From Psettodes erumei (lineage: Eukaryota > Chordata > Actinopteri > Pleuronectiformes > Psettodidae), in the NCBI GenBank assembly GCA_016785225.1, contig JAFBJZ010000771.1:2490501-2554500 (forward strand): a DNA stretch of 64,000 nucleotides. Reading direction: 5' to 3'. Under the pieces are notes generated by a model. It had not been told where the DNA came from and searched no databases. It saw only the letters and a list, made by a program, of their open reading frames with translations. Of the stretch, positions 1-11,531 are shown piece by piece; position 1 is the stretch's first letter, and every line of letters starts with the position of its first letter. Position numbers and translations under genes: made by a program.

Positions 1-423
1 TGTGTATTATTCGCGTTGGTTGCCCAGCAACAGGTCTGCCACGACTTACACTGTTCAAATGTCAATACTATGTCAATGCTTGAATACAAAAAAACTATGT
101 CGGGAGTTACCTTTGAATGCAGCGCACTTGGAAACACCTGCGTGGGTGGGTCATTATTTCTGAAGTTGTTGTTTTTAGGCCTCAAGGGCCTGTTAAATAT
201 CTGGCTAACAGGATCATTTTTATTCACTTGTTGCAATGGAAAGATCAGCTGGTTTGATCTGCGTTTCAAACACGTTCGCTGTGATATAAACCTAAAATTC
301 ATCAATTTCGGTCTTCTTTCACAGGAAGCACACAATCTGTGGTCGCCCTGCTGCTAAGCAACAGGAGTCTGATATGAAGTCAGATTATTTAGTTGACTTA
401 AAAAGCATCACACAGTTTGGCAG

Positions 424-465
<42 letters not shown>

Positions 466-1103
466 TGGGCAGCAACAAATCTTGCAGTCTGGTCCATTAA
501 CTCTTCTTCCTGCACAATTATTTGAAACCAAATTAGGCGGAGTCATACTGGGCTACACATTGTAAGATGCATCACAACCACAGAGACCAGATGTGTTTGT
601 TTTCTTTTGTCTATCCATTTTCCATTGTGGATATTACACGTCACTGTTGAAAAGATCTCATATCTTATACATTTAAAGGGATACTGCTAACCCTTGTTAA
701 ATAGAGACTCAAAAATCAATGACAAAAATCAAGACAGCAGAGGCTGAGATACCCTGACTTTTAGTCCTTCATGCACATCAAGGTTCAAAATTGTTGTATT
801 CTACATTTCACATAAAACAGCTGCATTACTGCTGCATTATGCATTACTGCTGTCTTAAATGTGTAAAATTGGGTGTCCTTTAAGCAACAATAAATCGTAC
901 TTTTAGTTTTTAATGGTATTTGGAAACGTGTGTGTTAATTTTCTGAGGTGTCTGTACAACAGATGTCCAGATGGGCTATGGGTGTCAGGTGTGATAATGG
1001 ATGTTAAGTGAGAAAATGTGTCTTTGCAAGCTGAAAACTCGTCCATCCTAAGCTACAGGTCCAATAGTTGATTTTAATAATTGAACTCATCTTTTGTTTT
1101 CAG
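1..1103 (+). other. rundc3b intron 1 (3' part)
   Basis: No coding exon was found here. I looked for a segment ending in NLITVCR with a phase-2 donor and did not see one. The stretch holds a CA microsatellite and AT-rich sequence. The acceptor of the first visible exon is the CAG at 1101-1103. Confidence 0.75.
429..460. repeat. (AC)16 microsatellite
   Basis: Uninterrupted AC dinucleotides in rundc3b intron 1. Confidence 0.98.
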
Positions 1104-4100
1104 GTTTTCAGTGAAAACTCTGTTGGACCACTCCTGCTTTGAGACGATAGATGACTCATCTCCAGAGTTCATTAACTTCGTTTCCATCCTTGAGCACATA
1201 CTCAATCATCGACTCAAAGGTAAATATAGAAAAAACTGCTCCCCATCCTGATGCGTACACGCAGATACATAAAAACACCAAAATTCACCTCAAACTCATT
1301 TACCTTCCCCCGGGATGATATGGTTGCATGTGTCGCTGACCACTGTGGCTGTGAGGCACCACAGTGTGCAAATTTTTAATGTGAAATTGCAGTAACAAAT
1401 CAGCGGTGGCATCTCATTTCCCTTTTGTAGTGATCCGTTAAAGCTGATGTGAGGACCAGTATTTGAGGTTTGGCTCAATCACCCCAAACAGCCACTTAAA
1501 GAAATTTAAGTCCAATGAGTGCACAAATCGCAATTTATGTGATTTAAACAAAATTCCTTCCTTACACTAATTTACCTGCTTCCTCCTTCATTTTGGAAAA
1601 CAAGTTCAAAGTTGCTTTGTACATCTTTTAAAATGAAGAACAGTATGAATTCAGATTCAAGCTTGTTCAACTCTTTTTCTGTCTCTCTTTGACTCAGGTC
1701 AGACAACTTGGTTCGGCTATGAGAGCCCTCGGAGTTTCTGGGATTACATAAAGGCAGCCTGTGGCAAAGTCCCTCATAACTGCATCCGAAGCATCGAGAG
1801 CATGGAGAATGTGCGATCATCTAGAGCTAAGGTGAGGCAAAAAAAAAAATGTCCAATTTGCAGAGACTACATTTGATAAATGCAACATTTTGCATTTTTT
1901 AATTAGAAAATTTAATCTAACATTCATTGTTTTCAGGGGAGAAATCTTACTAACTTTGGCAATTACCTGACTTAATTTTTCTCTTATTCTGTGTAGACTC
2001 TGTCTTGTTATTCTGTTTAGTGCGTCAGTGGTCGGATAAACTGAGTTTCTACTAATAGCAAAAATGTTTTTCTTCCATTCTTTGTAGGGCAGGGCATGGA
2101 TCAGAGTGGTCCTGATGGAGAAAAGACTGTCAGACTACATCTCATCTGTACTCAGGGACTTCAGAACCACCAGGTCTCAATGTGGTGCTCATATTCACAC
2201 AACCTTTATTTAACAAGTGTATTTATGAGGGGTCTCTCTCCAACATCAGTGTGCTGCCAGTTGATTTAGGCCTTCTTGCACAGGAGGTTTTACGAGGACG
2301 GAGCGATCATGCTGGGAGAGGAGGCCGGGCTGTTGGCAGACATGCTCATTGGACTCAACACCATCGACTTCAGGTACTAATCATTACCTGTTGTTTCGTG
2401 CTACATCGGCTCTGCATTCTGCTCCCTGTTGTTGGTGTGTAACTTTTTCTGAATGAAACACAGATGTGGCTCAGGCTCATTGGAAAAAGTAGCAATCCCT
2501 TTCGCAATTCAGAGGCTAATCCAAAAGGCTTTCCCCTAACAGAGCTGGAAAATACAAAGCTTCTGTGGCTGCTTCACTTGATTACAATACAAATGCCTCT
2601 TTCATTACGTGCCTCTACCTTTTTAGATTTTTAATGTATTTAATTTGGAGAGAGGGACTAAGAGGTCAGAGAGTTCCTAACTAAATTACAGTTGTGTCGG
2701 CTGCAGACATTGCAGAACTGCATGACGGGGCAAGAGCGAGAGCTTTCAAAAATAAATAATTTACCTAACCCCAAGAAAGTACATTAGCAAAGACAGTGAT
2801 CCTAGGGGGTGAATTAAACACACGTATGGATAAGTGGATAATGGATAGTATGGATAATAATTCCTGAACTTCTTTGTCAACAAAAATGTTCATATCCTCA
2901 TCTAACTGGAACAAATTTGCATTCACTGCAGGATGCTGAGATGAGATGTTGAATATTTCTGTTTGTGATATTTCTTTTGAAAAATCATTCCTAAATAATA
3001 CATTTTTTAACAAGAACACATATACATAAAAATCACAGATTGCAAATTGAAAATTTCTTTCAAAACAAACTTGTAGTTATCGTTGGGTTTAACATCAATA
3101 GTTTGGACAAGCAATTCTGTGGAAGAAAGGTTGTTGAAAAAGCACAAGTCAGGTGATGGAAGCAAGAGATTTTTCAAATAACTGAACATCCCACATAGTC
3201 CAGTTAAACCAGGCAGTTAAAGTTGTAAATCTGCCTCCAGCGTGCAGTCCTTTTTAAAAAATCTCCTTTCTCCAGCTTCTGTCTGAAAGGGGAGGGCCTA
3301 GACGGCGCCTGCCCCGCCGTGATCGACTACACGCCCTACCTGAAGTTCACTCAGAGGTATGTCCGGTCATCATCGGTGTACCGAGTAGCAGCACTGTTAA
3401 CTGTTTACAGGCAGGTGGGAACATTCCCATTTGACTTCTTCTATCAGTTTATGCATTTAAGAACATCATTAAATTCCATTTTAACTGTCTTGGTGTTGTA
3501 TCCGAGGGCAAATGGCATCGTAAGTGAGGAGTGTAAGCAAGTGATTATTAATTCTTAAAATGATATTATTTATTTTAGTTTATTTCAGCACTAAACACGT
3601 AAAAACAGTTTCCTAATGTGGGGGGACAGTATTGAATGTTTATTGGGATTTTGTTGTATGTTTGCATTGTTTCCTCCAGTAGATTTGTGAAAACAATCAC
3701 ATCCCGTTTTTCACTATAAAAATGCATAACTTCAGAAGAAGAGATTTAGCCCCACCGGCTGCTGTTCTCCTGCCACTGCCGTGTAGATTAGTTTTTACGA
3801 ATAACGAGGCCCACTTTGACTCCCCGTGCAGCGCAGACAGCATCAGCAGCGACGAGGAGGAGATGAGGACTCTGGGGAGCAGCGGCAGCGAGAGCAGCAC
3901 CCCCGACAAAATGGCCACGGCCGCCTCCATCTTCACCGAGCAGAGCACCTTGGTCAGCAAGTGCAAACGCTTCGAGCAGAAGTATCGCACGGCGCTGGAG
4001 CAGAAGGTATCGCCCGAGTGTGTTTCATATGGGCGTTTCTCGGTAAATAAATTGGATGGCAATACATGCCAGTGTGACATTTTCCTTGACATCTCCATAA

Positions 4101-5548
4101 TAATAACAGGCTGGAATTGTGAAATGCAAGGAGGAAATGAGTCCTGTAAAGACTTTGTTTTTGGACAAACACACATTCAGCTTGATGTTTTTTTTTTTGC
4201 ATGAAATACATCCATAGCGCGTCTTACCTCTGTGGCTTCAGCTGTAGCTCTGTGGTTGTTTCATTTGCTTTGAGCAAAAACAAAGAATTTTAGCTGTGTA
4301 TTCACGCAGCAGTGCCGTCTGGACATTCAAAAACCAACAAGTGGAAAGCAGGAGTCCGCGTGTGTGTTCGTTTACCTCAGGGTTACCTGGAAGAACTGGT
4401 CCGTCTACGGGAAGCCCAGCTGTCGGAGGCCGTGTCTCACAACAAAGCTCTTCAGCAGAATCTAGCAGACACGCACATCAGCCACATGCTGGAGAAGGAA
4501 CAGCTCGAGTACATCATACTGGAACTACAGGACCAACTGTGAGTTCATTCTCCAGTGTGTGTGTGTGTATTGGTCGGCAGAACCCGCTGTGAAATTTGAC
4601 TTCCAGGACACGGCGAGATGCCTGGAAGTGAAAGGTGTTTCTTTGTATGTGCCCGTTGTTGAATCAGTTGCACCTGGTGCTGCTTGTAACCAAGAGGAAA
4701 AGCTGTCTGAGTGACTGCATTTGTGTAGTTGATGTTTCTCACTACTCTGTTTTTTTGAAGAGTGTATTTAGTCAATAAATCGTTTCTAGTCTGGACACTG
4801 ACTATTGTTTTTAGGACAGTGCTGAAGAACAATGATTTGCGGTCCAGACAGGAGTTGACAGCCCATCTGACCAATCAGTGGCCATCCCCTGATGCATTGG
4901 ACGCAAACGCTGTTGCCTTGGACACACTGCTGTACAGGAAGAGCACGGGACAGTGGGAGGAGTACGTAGATGAGTTTGCATCCCCCAAATTGCATGTTTC
5001 CATTGTCTGTATTTTGCTTTTGTGGCTGCTGATTAATACTTCCTTGTGAATCTGGGCCCAGCAGATTTTTGATATCTCCTTATTACATTACTGGAAGGAT
5101 GTAATGGATTACAAAACAAATCCCCAAACCTGCTGATTCTTTTTCTGCAATAGTTATGTCTATTGGATTTAGCTGATCCCCTCCCCTCTCTCCGCAGGAA
5201 GAGTTTCCAGAGTCTGGAGCAGCTGTCGACAGACATGAGCCTCTCCCAGGCTTCTCCTGAGCCCTCGCACACGTTGCGTCTGGGGGCCAGGCCGGCCGGC
5301 ACGCAGTGGCCCCACCAAGGTACGTCGCCTGCCGTCCATTGCTGTCAGGAAGGTCTCCACTCTGATTTGAGTACACTGACCACTGTGTACCATCTCATTC
5401 AGATAAAGAGGAAACTCCCTCTCTAAGAGGTCTGTGCGGCTCCCTGACTTCCGTTGCCAGCTACAAGTCCCTGGCCAGCCTGAAGTCCAGCGAGTGTTTG
5501 GCCAGTCCGGCAACAGAGGTCAACAGCCCAGGCATCACTCCTTCATAG
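1104..5548 (+). CDS. rundc3b: rundc3b, RUN domain-containing protein 3B (5' partial)
   Basis: Coding exons seen: 1104-1219, 1698-1831, 2088-2173, 2284-2373, 3276-3356, 3832-4006, 4381-4538, 4815-4961, 5198-5319, 5403-5548 (stop TAG). They total 1255 nt and give 417 residues after one base that completes a codon begun upstream. The first coding exon (the N-terminus ending ...VCR in the family) is not in the window. The RUN domain spans exons 1104 to 3356, with motifs ETIDDSSPEF, WFGYESPRSFWDY, KGRAWIRV and AVIDYTPYLKFTQ. A serine/acidic segment (SISSDEEEMRTLGSSGSES) and a coiled coil (GYLEELVRLRE, LEKEQLEYIILELQDQL) follow. The conserved tail includes LCGSLTSVASYKSLASLKS. The acidic segment and ETIDDSSPEF fit RUNDC3B better than RUNDC3A. 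Family knowledge: a RUN-domain adaptor linked to Rap2-type small GTPases, mainly neuronal. All introns are GT-AG and no frame is broken. Confidence 0.95.
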
Positions 5549-6784
5549 GGATCGAAGAGCTGACGGGGCCAGACAATGCAGGAACTTTCTCAGTGTAGGT
5601 GATATTTCATTTCCTGTTCGTCGAAGTTTATGTTCCGCATGTGGAGCCCAGAGCTTTGAAAGATGGACGTCGGGCTTGCAGGTTTAGAATCCGGTGTAGC
5701 GTGTTCTTTGAATCGTGATAAAACTCAGACCAGCTCTTGTCAGACCAAATGACGTCTAGTAAGCTTCACAAGATTCATCTGTATGTGTTTGGTCTTTGTT
5801 TTGTAGGTGTTTTTCTCCACGTAGCATCATCTTCTTCTGTTTTTCTTGGAAACAAAGTAAATTAATTAGAAAGTTTACGTATCACTTTACAGTAATTGAG
5901 AAGATGGTGATGAGCATGTGTGCCTTCACTCCTCTCTTAGAAGGTTTTACTGCATGCTGAAAATACTGACTGTATCAGATCAGAATTTAGGAGAAAACAG
6001 AAAACAAGCCTTGGTCAGTGTTTGATCTTTTTTCTCACTACAAATTGTTTCTTCTGTAAAAAAAAAAAATGTTCCTCTAATGTGCTTTAATGTCCTCTGT
6101 GCTGTCAACTGCTGCCACTGCGTTCTGATAATGTTTTGTTTTTCGACACGGTTCTTTGTCTCATGATGGTAAAGGCACCTCCACTTTAGTCACGTGATAT
6201 TATCAGAGTTTTGCATAATTTAGTGTCACATTTTGTTCTCAGGTGTAACTGTTCGTGGGCCTTTCTCGGTTCTTTTTATATCATCAAATGCGCATAATGC
6301 AGTATCACATGGTTTGTTCTCAGGAAATAACCACTATGATATTCACCCTTCACTTCTGGGTTCAGCTTTAGACTATTCCTATTCCCTTCAATAGTCCAAA
6401 TGCAGTATTTTACTTTAATGGCCAGTTACCACAAATAGAACATTCCTTAAACTCTGAATTCATGATCTGTGTCAGGACTTACTAACTAAATATCTTGCAA
6501 GAGGATACTCTGAGAGTGGGAAACAAGTGTGTTTACAGAATATCACTATTATATAATGTGTGTATTTGCCGACTAGCAGAGTACCTCAACACTGAATTCA
6601 TGACTTTGCCTTTAGCTCATTCAGGCTGTCATTTGCACAGATGTACAGCAGATGTTTATTGGGTTTGTTTGCCTTTTTAATCCTTCATTTTTGGATAAAC
6701 ACTTGCTCTATCAGTGAAAGTTTGCCACTGACATTTGAGTTTCTTGTGCACAATGATCAGGTATGGTGACAAAGCTTAAATAAA
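5549..6784 (+). other. rundc3b 3' untranslated region (inferred)
   Basis: Sequence after the TAG stop, AT-rich and without credible coding sequence, up to a canonical AATAAA at 6779-6784. The extent is inferred from that signal only. Confidence 0.55.
6779..6784 (+). terminator. Candidate polyadenylation signal of rundc3b
   Basis: AATAAA about 1.2 kb after the rundc3b stop, the first canonical hexamer I noticed downstream. Cleavage would fall roughly 10-30 nt later. Confidence 0.45.
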
Positions 6785-6799
6785 GTGAAGTGAATCAAA

Positions 6800-7432
6800 A
6801 GAACTGCCAAAAGATATGCATGTTTAAACCATCACATTTTCATAAGGTTTACATATGTCCTCTTATCTTGTCGCTTGGCAAAATGAAAGAAGAAAAAAAA
6901 AATCATTTCAACGCACTTGCATTGTATCGGCACTGGACTGACTCCGTGTGCGTTTTCTCTCTCTGACACAAACGCACGTATTCACAGGTCACAGAGGACT
7001 GAAGAGGAAATGCAAAAACACAGAGCTCCTCTCTTGTTGTCGGGAGAAACGCTGACACACAGAGGAATAAAATCGAGATTGATCTGACATCACCATCGTA
7101 AGGACCTCAGGCACTGTGCACGTGACCCCAGTGTTACAGCCAGTGATGTGGGACTCAAGTAAATCACATATTATATACAAAACTGTGGCCGCCATCTGCT
7201 GGCTGTTCAATACGTTGAACATCGTGTAATTTGAACACTGATTTGATGAAAGAATATTTCTTTTCAGTTGTGTGCACAGGTGATAAAACAGTGAACATAA
7301 AGGCATTGAATATTAAACTATAAATATAATTATAAAAATCTATTCATATAAATTTGGATCATCTTTAATATTTTGTAATGCAGATCAGGGTCAAGCAGCT
7401 TTTTTCACTCCCATTTCTGCTTGTTTTGCTGT
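6800..7432. other. Convergent intergenic gap rundc3b / slc25a40
   Basis: Between the two facing 3' ends. AT-rich, with no recognisable gene, RNA or repeat. Confidence 0.5.
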
Positions 7433-7438
7433 TTTATT
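7433..7438 (-). terminator. Candidate polyadenylation signal of slc25a40
   Basis: TTTATT on + (AATAAA on -), about 110 nt downstream of the slc25a40 stop codon. Confidence 0.5.
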
Positions 7439-7544
7439 GGGGGTTTTTTTAAGGAAAAGGCAATATTAGCCTTTTTCCTTCCAGAAATCGTCTACCAGTT
7501 TTCATAGTGGTGTTTGGTTTGGGGAGCAAATGATTGGAGAACCA

Positions 7545-10180
7545 TCAGGTGTTAGTGGTCTGCAGCGGGCCAAGCGTCCTCTCTTGGTTGTGTTTGCGGA
7601 AAAAGGCCTTTCCAAGCTCATAAGTGCTGATCATGATGGCACAGGCCGGGGCCACTTTGATCAGCCTGGGGAGGAAGCCTGTCAGAAAGACAACAGATAA
7701 GAGAAGAGGTTAGTTAAATATAAGATGTTGTCGTGATTCACAAAACGCCACAAAAGCGTCTCTACCTGCAAACAATCCACTGAAGCCGTCCTGCGCCACG
7801 ATCCTGCTCATCACACTGAAGGTGGAGGACGAGACCTTGTATGACACTGATGAAACAAAGACTCGCATCAACATTAAATACTCAGTAACTAAACTTACAG
7901 CCGGGTAATATAGAACAGCGCTTCCCAACCTTTTTTGCCTGACGTACCCCCAAAGCCCAATCTGAGGAGTTTATGCCGTCCCTCTTCGATTTCATCCGTA
8001 ATGTTCCAAATATGTTAATTTTACTTGATCGCTTTCATTTTAATCTTCAGAAGTATTAACTAATTAAAATAACAACAATAAATAAGTAAGGCCATAATTA
8101 CAGTTCTTTGCTTGTAGCTCTCCCAGCTCCACCTGCCTTCTTGTTTTGACGACATCAAAAGGTAACGTTACGATGGATGCGATCTGAAAAAGATGGAAAT
8201 ATGACTTTAACAGTAGATCAAAGTTAACTTATGAAAGGTGATGTTTTGATGTTGACTTCCGTTTGCTGATGCACTTACAGAGCCAGAAACTGCTCCAGAC
8301 ATGAAGGTGATGGTGAAGGTGGGTTCCTTGGCGTTGTTCCGATGGCACAGCCACCTCTTGCCCTTCTCGTAGTTGTACCAGTACATGGCCGAAAAGGGCA
8401 CGTCTCGCAGCAGTGTTGGTCCCAAACCTCTCCACAGGGACAGCCAGCCCTCCGCCTCCACTGCCAAGCGGATGCAGTTGGTCAGCTCCCTGTACGACTG
8501 TTTCTGAGACTGCAGCTTAGTGCGGACCAGCTCCAGGGGGCTGATCACTGTCGCCGAACCCACTGACATGTGCAGCAAGAATACAAAACAGAGATGAAAT
8601 GTAATGTTTTCAAAAAGGAATTTACAGATAACCAGGACTGTAGGGCAAAAAAGCATTACCCTTAGAAATTAATCTGGTAAATAACCACCAGTATTATTAA
8701 TACTTAATAACTACTTTAAGTGTACAATGCTGAGATGTTTCACACAGTACATTTTAGTTAAATAAGACAAATTCATTTCTGTAAACAATAACTGCATATA
8801 AACAATCAGGAGTGACTGATGTTAATGGACCAGCATAGCTCACCTCGAGCGATAGCTCCTGCCAGGAGAGGGGCCTCTTCACTGCAGGCGCCCATCCTGA
8901 CCCTGAGGGCTGCACACAACTGGTCGTAACACGTGAAGTAGATCACTGTAGCCGGGACCGCCATCACGCTACAGACGGCACGAACAGAGAGCGAACACAA
9001 ATCATGCTTTCCTTTCACATGAGAACGGGCAGGCAAGAAGTTCGCCGCAGAAACAAGACCAATAAATTAATAAACATGATTTATTTAACAAGACTCCATT
9101 AGGATAATGCTTAAAAATAAATCTTTGGTAATCAGGCTTCAAGAAAACTAGAGGTGGTTCACCACTAATTGGTACAACTTCAAAGCAAAGCACCCTTAAT
9201 GAGCGTAACAGCTTCATGGTGAAAAAGTACGGGGGACTCAGCACGGTTTCTTAATAACACGCTTTAAGAGATGTGCAACAAGGGAATATGAACACACACA
9301 CACACAGAAGACTTCACACTCACAGGGTTGGAGGTAGACCGCTCCATAATGCCTTCACTCCCTCTCTGCGTGCAATCTTGATGAAGGCATCCTGCAGAGA
9401 CGGAAGGGGAGAGTCAGCGCAGGAAGATGTGCTGTGTGGCAGTAAGAGTTTTCCATCACCTAGTCCAGCAAATGTGACGGAGAACTACAGACTCTAGCCT
9501 TTCATATAAAGAAAATGAACAGTGAATGGTAACAAGTTACAAAATTTACTTTACCAGTGTGCCACTGAAATGACCGGGAGCTTTGTACCAGGCCTTGGAG
9601 TTTCCGTTTTCACATACACAGAGGTGGTCCATCAGTCCATTACAGTAGACAAAGCATTTACCTAATTATTGAAAACACATATGAGGTCATTTCATGTTTA
9701 CTGTACTATGGGGCAGTACTCAACATGATAGACCAATGAGTGTCATATTTATTATACCTTTGGGAAAGGGATTCTTCTGCGCTTGAAGTCTGATTTTTAC
9801 AACATCCAAAGGTGTGACTGAAAAATACAAAAAAGAACACACTCACAACATGACACAGTTACACTGTGGCCACACGATGTGAAATACAGCACACTATGCC
9901 AGTTACTGTAAAAGAACACGAACGTTGCATTGCAAGGGCGATACGTGTTTTTATCATGTTTCAGCCCAATTGAAACCAAACTCATATGAACTGTGTAGAA
10001 GTAGTTAGTAGTGTGATGCTGCAGCACAGGAAGAAAGGAGAATCACAACAAATGGCAGTTGTTATGTTTTGGTATCTCACCTAATAGAGATGTAAGGATG
10101 GCGCCGGAGCAGGACGCCAGCATCTGCTGGAGTGGACTGATGCCATCACTGGCAACAGGAGCAGGACTTTGACCGTTCAT
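7545..10180 (-). CDS. slc25a40: slc25a40, mitochondrial solute carrier family 25 member 40
   Basis: Nine coding exons on the minus strand, in transcript order: 10081-10180, 9758-9817, 9555-9661, 9324-9391, 8844-8968, 8279-8562, 8102-8183, 7766-7846, 7545-7678. They total 1041 nt, 346 residues plus TGA; the human protein is about 338. Start MNGQSPAPVAS. Three carrier repeats each show the PxD/ExxK/R signature: PLDVVKIRLQAQ, PLELVRTKLQSQ and PFDVVKTRRQ. Other matches are [60 protein letters not shown] and APACAIMISTYELGKAFF. Family knowledge: inner-membrane carrier, paralogue of SLC25A39, implicated in glutathione import into mitochondria. Every exon junction keeps phase with GT-AG splice sites. 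It lies tail-to-tail with rundc3b and head-to-head with dbf4. Confidence 0.96.
7916..8010 (-). mobile_element. Possible hAT-type transposon end in slc25a40 intron
   Basis: The segment CAGCGCTTCCCAACC followed by a T run and a GACGTACCCC phrase resembles the terminal inverted repeat of hAT (Charlie-like) elements common in fish. No matching opposite end was found, so at best this is a fragment. Strand is arbitrary. Confidence 0.35.
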
Positions 10181-11054
10181 GTCTTGAAAAAGCCGAAACG
10201 ATAAAGCTCGACGTTAGACCTGTTTCATTGTGTGTTGTAGTTATCACGTATACGCGAATTTGCTATGACAACCGAAGTAATTAGTGGCCACAAAAGCGTA
10301 TTTCTTTCATTCGTTACTATCCCAGGGACAGTATCATTACACGATGAAGACTAGATGAAAGCTATCAGGCTGACCCGACATTGCTACTTAGGTTCGCCAA
10401 CTTCCTACCTGCTAAAGCTCCTCAGCAAGCTTGTCATCCAAGAAGTCTACCATGAATACACACATATCCCACTCGGCTTTTTTAAAATATATTTTTGCGT
10501 TCTAACAGTACGGGAGCTACTGCTGTCTAACAGGATCTTAAAGGCCGAGTTTAAACACGTGTGTACGTACAGGGGCTTGTCACCTCAGTTAGCTCAGTTT
10601 ACATTGCAAACACAACACATGACGTTTGTTGCGTAATATAAATTCCAGTTGAGCAGATTCTTTCCTAAAATTCCCCTTTACATTACAAAAGAACGAAAGA
10701 ATATAATGCCAAATGTAAAACTTTTTTGTACATGAAATAATTTAGCGATAATTTTTAATGTACCTGTTTTTTTCCCCCTAAATGTTAACTATACAGTATT
10801 GTCGAAACATCACATTGAAACACAACGAGTGTTTACTTTTTTGTGTTGCCAGGTTTGAAGACTTTTGTTCAACGCCAACACTTCTCATTTTCTCTAAGGT
10901 GTGACTACTACGGTTAATTTAATAGTATTCATAGAAGTTTTTGTTTCACTAGTTTTATAATAACATGCCTATGTTTTACAGATTAGTCTTTAAGAATAAT
11001 TTGTGAACCGTGGCTATTTCGATCGCGATAGTGTTAATGTGCTCGGAAAGCGTC

Positions 11055-11064
11055 AAACATGGCA
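11055..11064 (-). promoter_or_regulatory. YY1-like site
   Basis: AAACATGGC on + (GCCATGTTT on -) fits the YY1 core GCCATNTT. It lies 35 nt upstream of the E2F-like site, a position typical of housekeeping promoters. Sequence match only. Confidence 0.3.
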
Positions 11065-11094
11065 ACACAGACTTCCTCCACCGTTGGATTTAAA

Positions 11095-11102
11095 GCGGGA
11101 AA
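11095..11102 (+). promoter_or_regulatory. E2F-like site GCGGGAAA
   Basis: GCGGGAAA matches the E2F consensus core. It sits about 430 nt upstream of the dbf4 start codon in the shared promoter region. DBF4 is a known G1/S, E2F-responsive gene; binding here is inferred. Confidence 0.5.
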
Positions 11103-11531
11103 CAGACGTTTCCGATGTGAAAAGTTTCCTCCAGCTGGACAAACAGCAATGAAACAGCTTGCCAGTGTGTAGTCTGTGGTAACAAACACGCTAACAGTGC
11201 TCTTGAGACGTTTATAAAACCTTAGCTTACACCATTGTGTACCGAAAAACAGGGCAGGTAACCGACAAAGCTATCCGTCCACTGACGACACCGACACTGC
11301 ACGGACGTTAAATCAGCGTCTGACTGACCGTCGGTTCAGCGTTTCAGCGAGCCTTGCGTCTCAGGTAACGACATACTTAACCCATTACTGATGAAACGCT
11401 TGCTTTCGTTTCGCCTTTTTTGCCTTCTTTGTAAATAACTACTTCTTTATTTATCCCCGCGGGACAAACAGGGACTTCCTGGGGCATGTTGACTCCAGAT
11501 AAAGGGACGCGATTAAAAACGTTTTTCCTCA

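Larger units (their letters stand above)
10181..11531. promoter_or_regulatory. Divergent promoter region of slc25a40 (-) and dbf4 (+)
   Basis: The two start codons lie 1.35 kb apart, head to head, as in human. CpG-containing sequence concentrates between about 11020 and 11520, with an E2F-like and a YY1-like site. The dbf4 leader may be spliced: a donor CAG|GTAACG at 11364/11365 and an acceptor ACAG at 11468-11471, both just before the dbf4 start codon. The sequence upstream of the slc25a40 ATG (CTTTTTCAAG on -) looks like an acceptor, which suggests an untranslated first exon in this region. Exact transcription starts cannot be seen. Confidence 0.6.

Noticed and set aside
3697..4176. 159-residue antisense open frame over rundc3b exon 7
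   Set aside because: It lies opposite a conserved coding exon and its intron; the frame is a by-product of exon codon composition with no recognisable domain.
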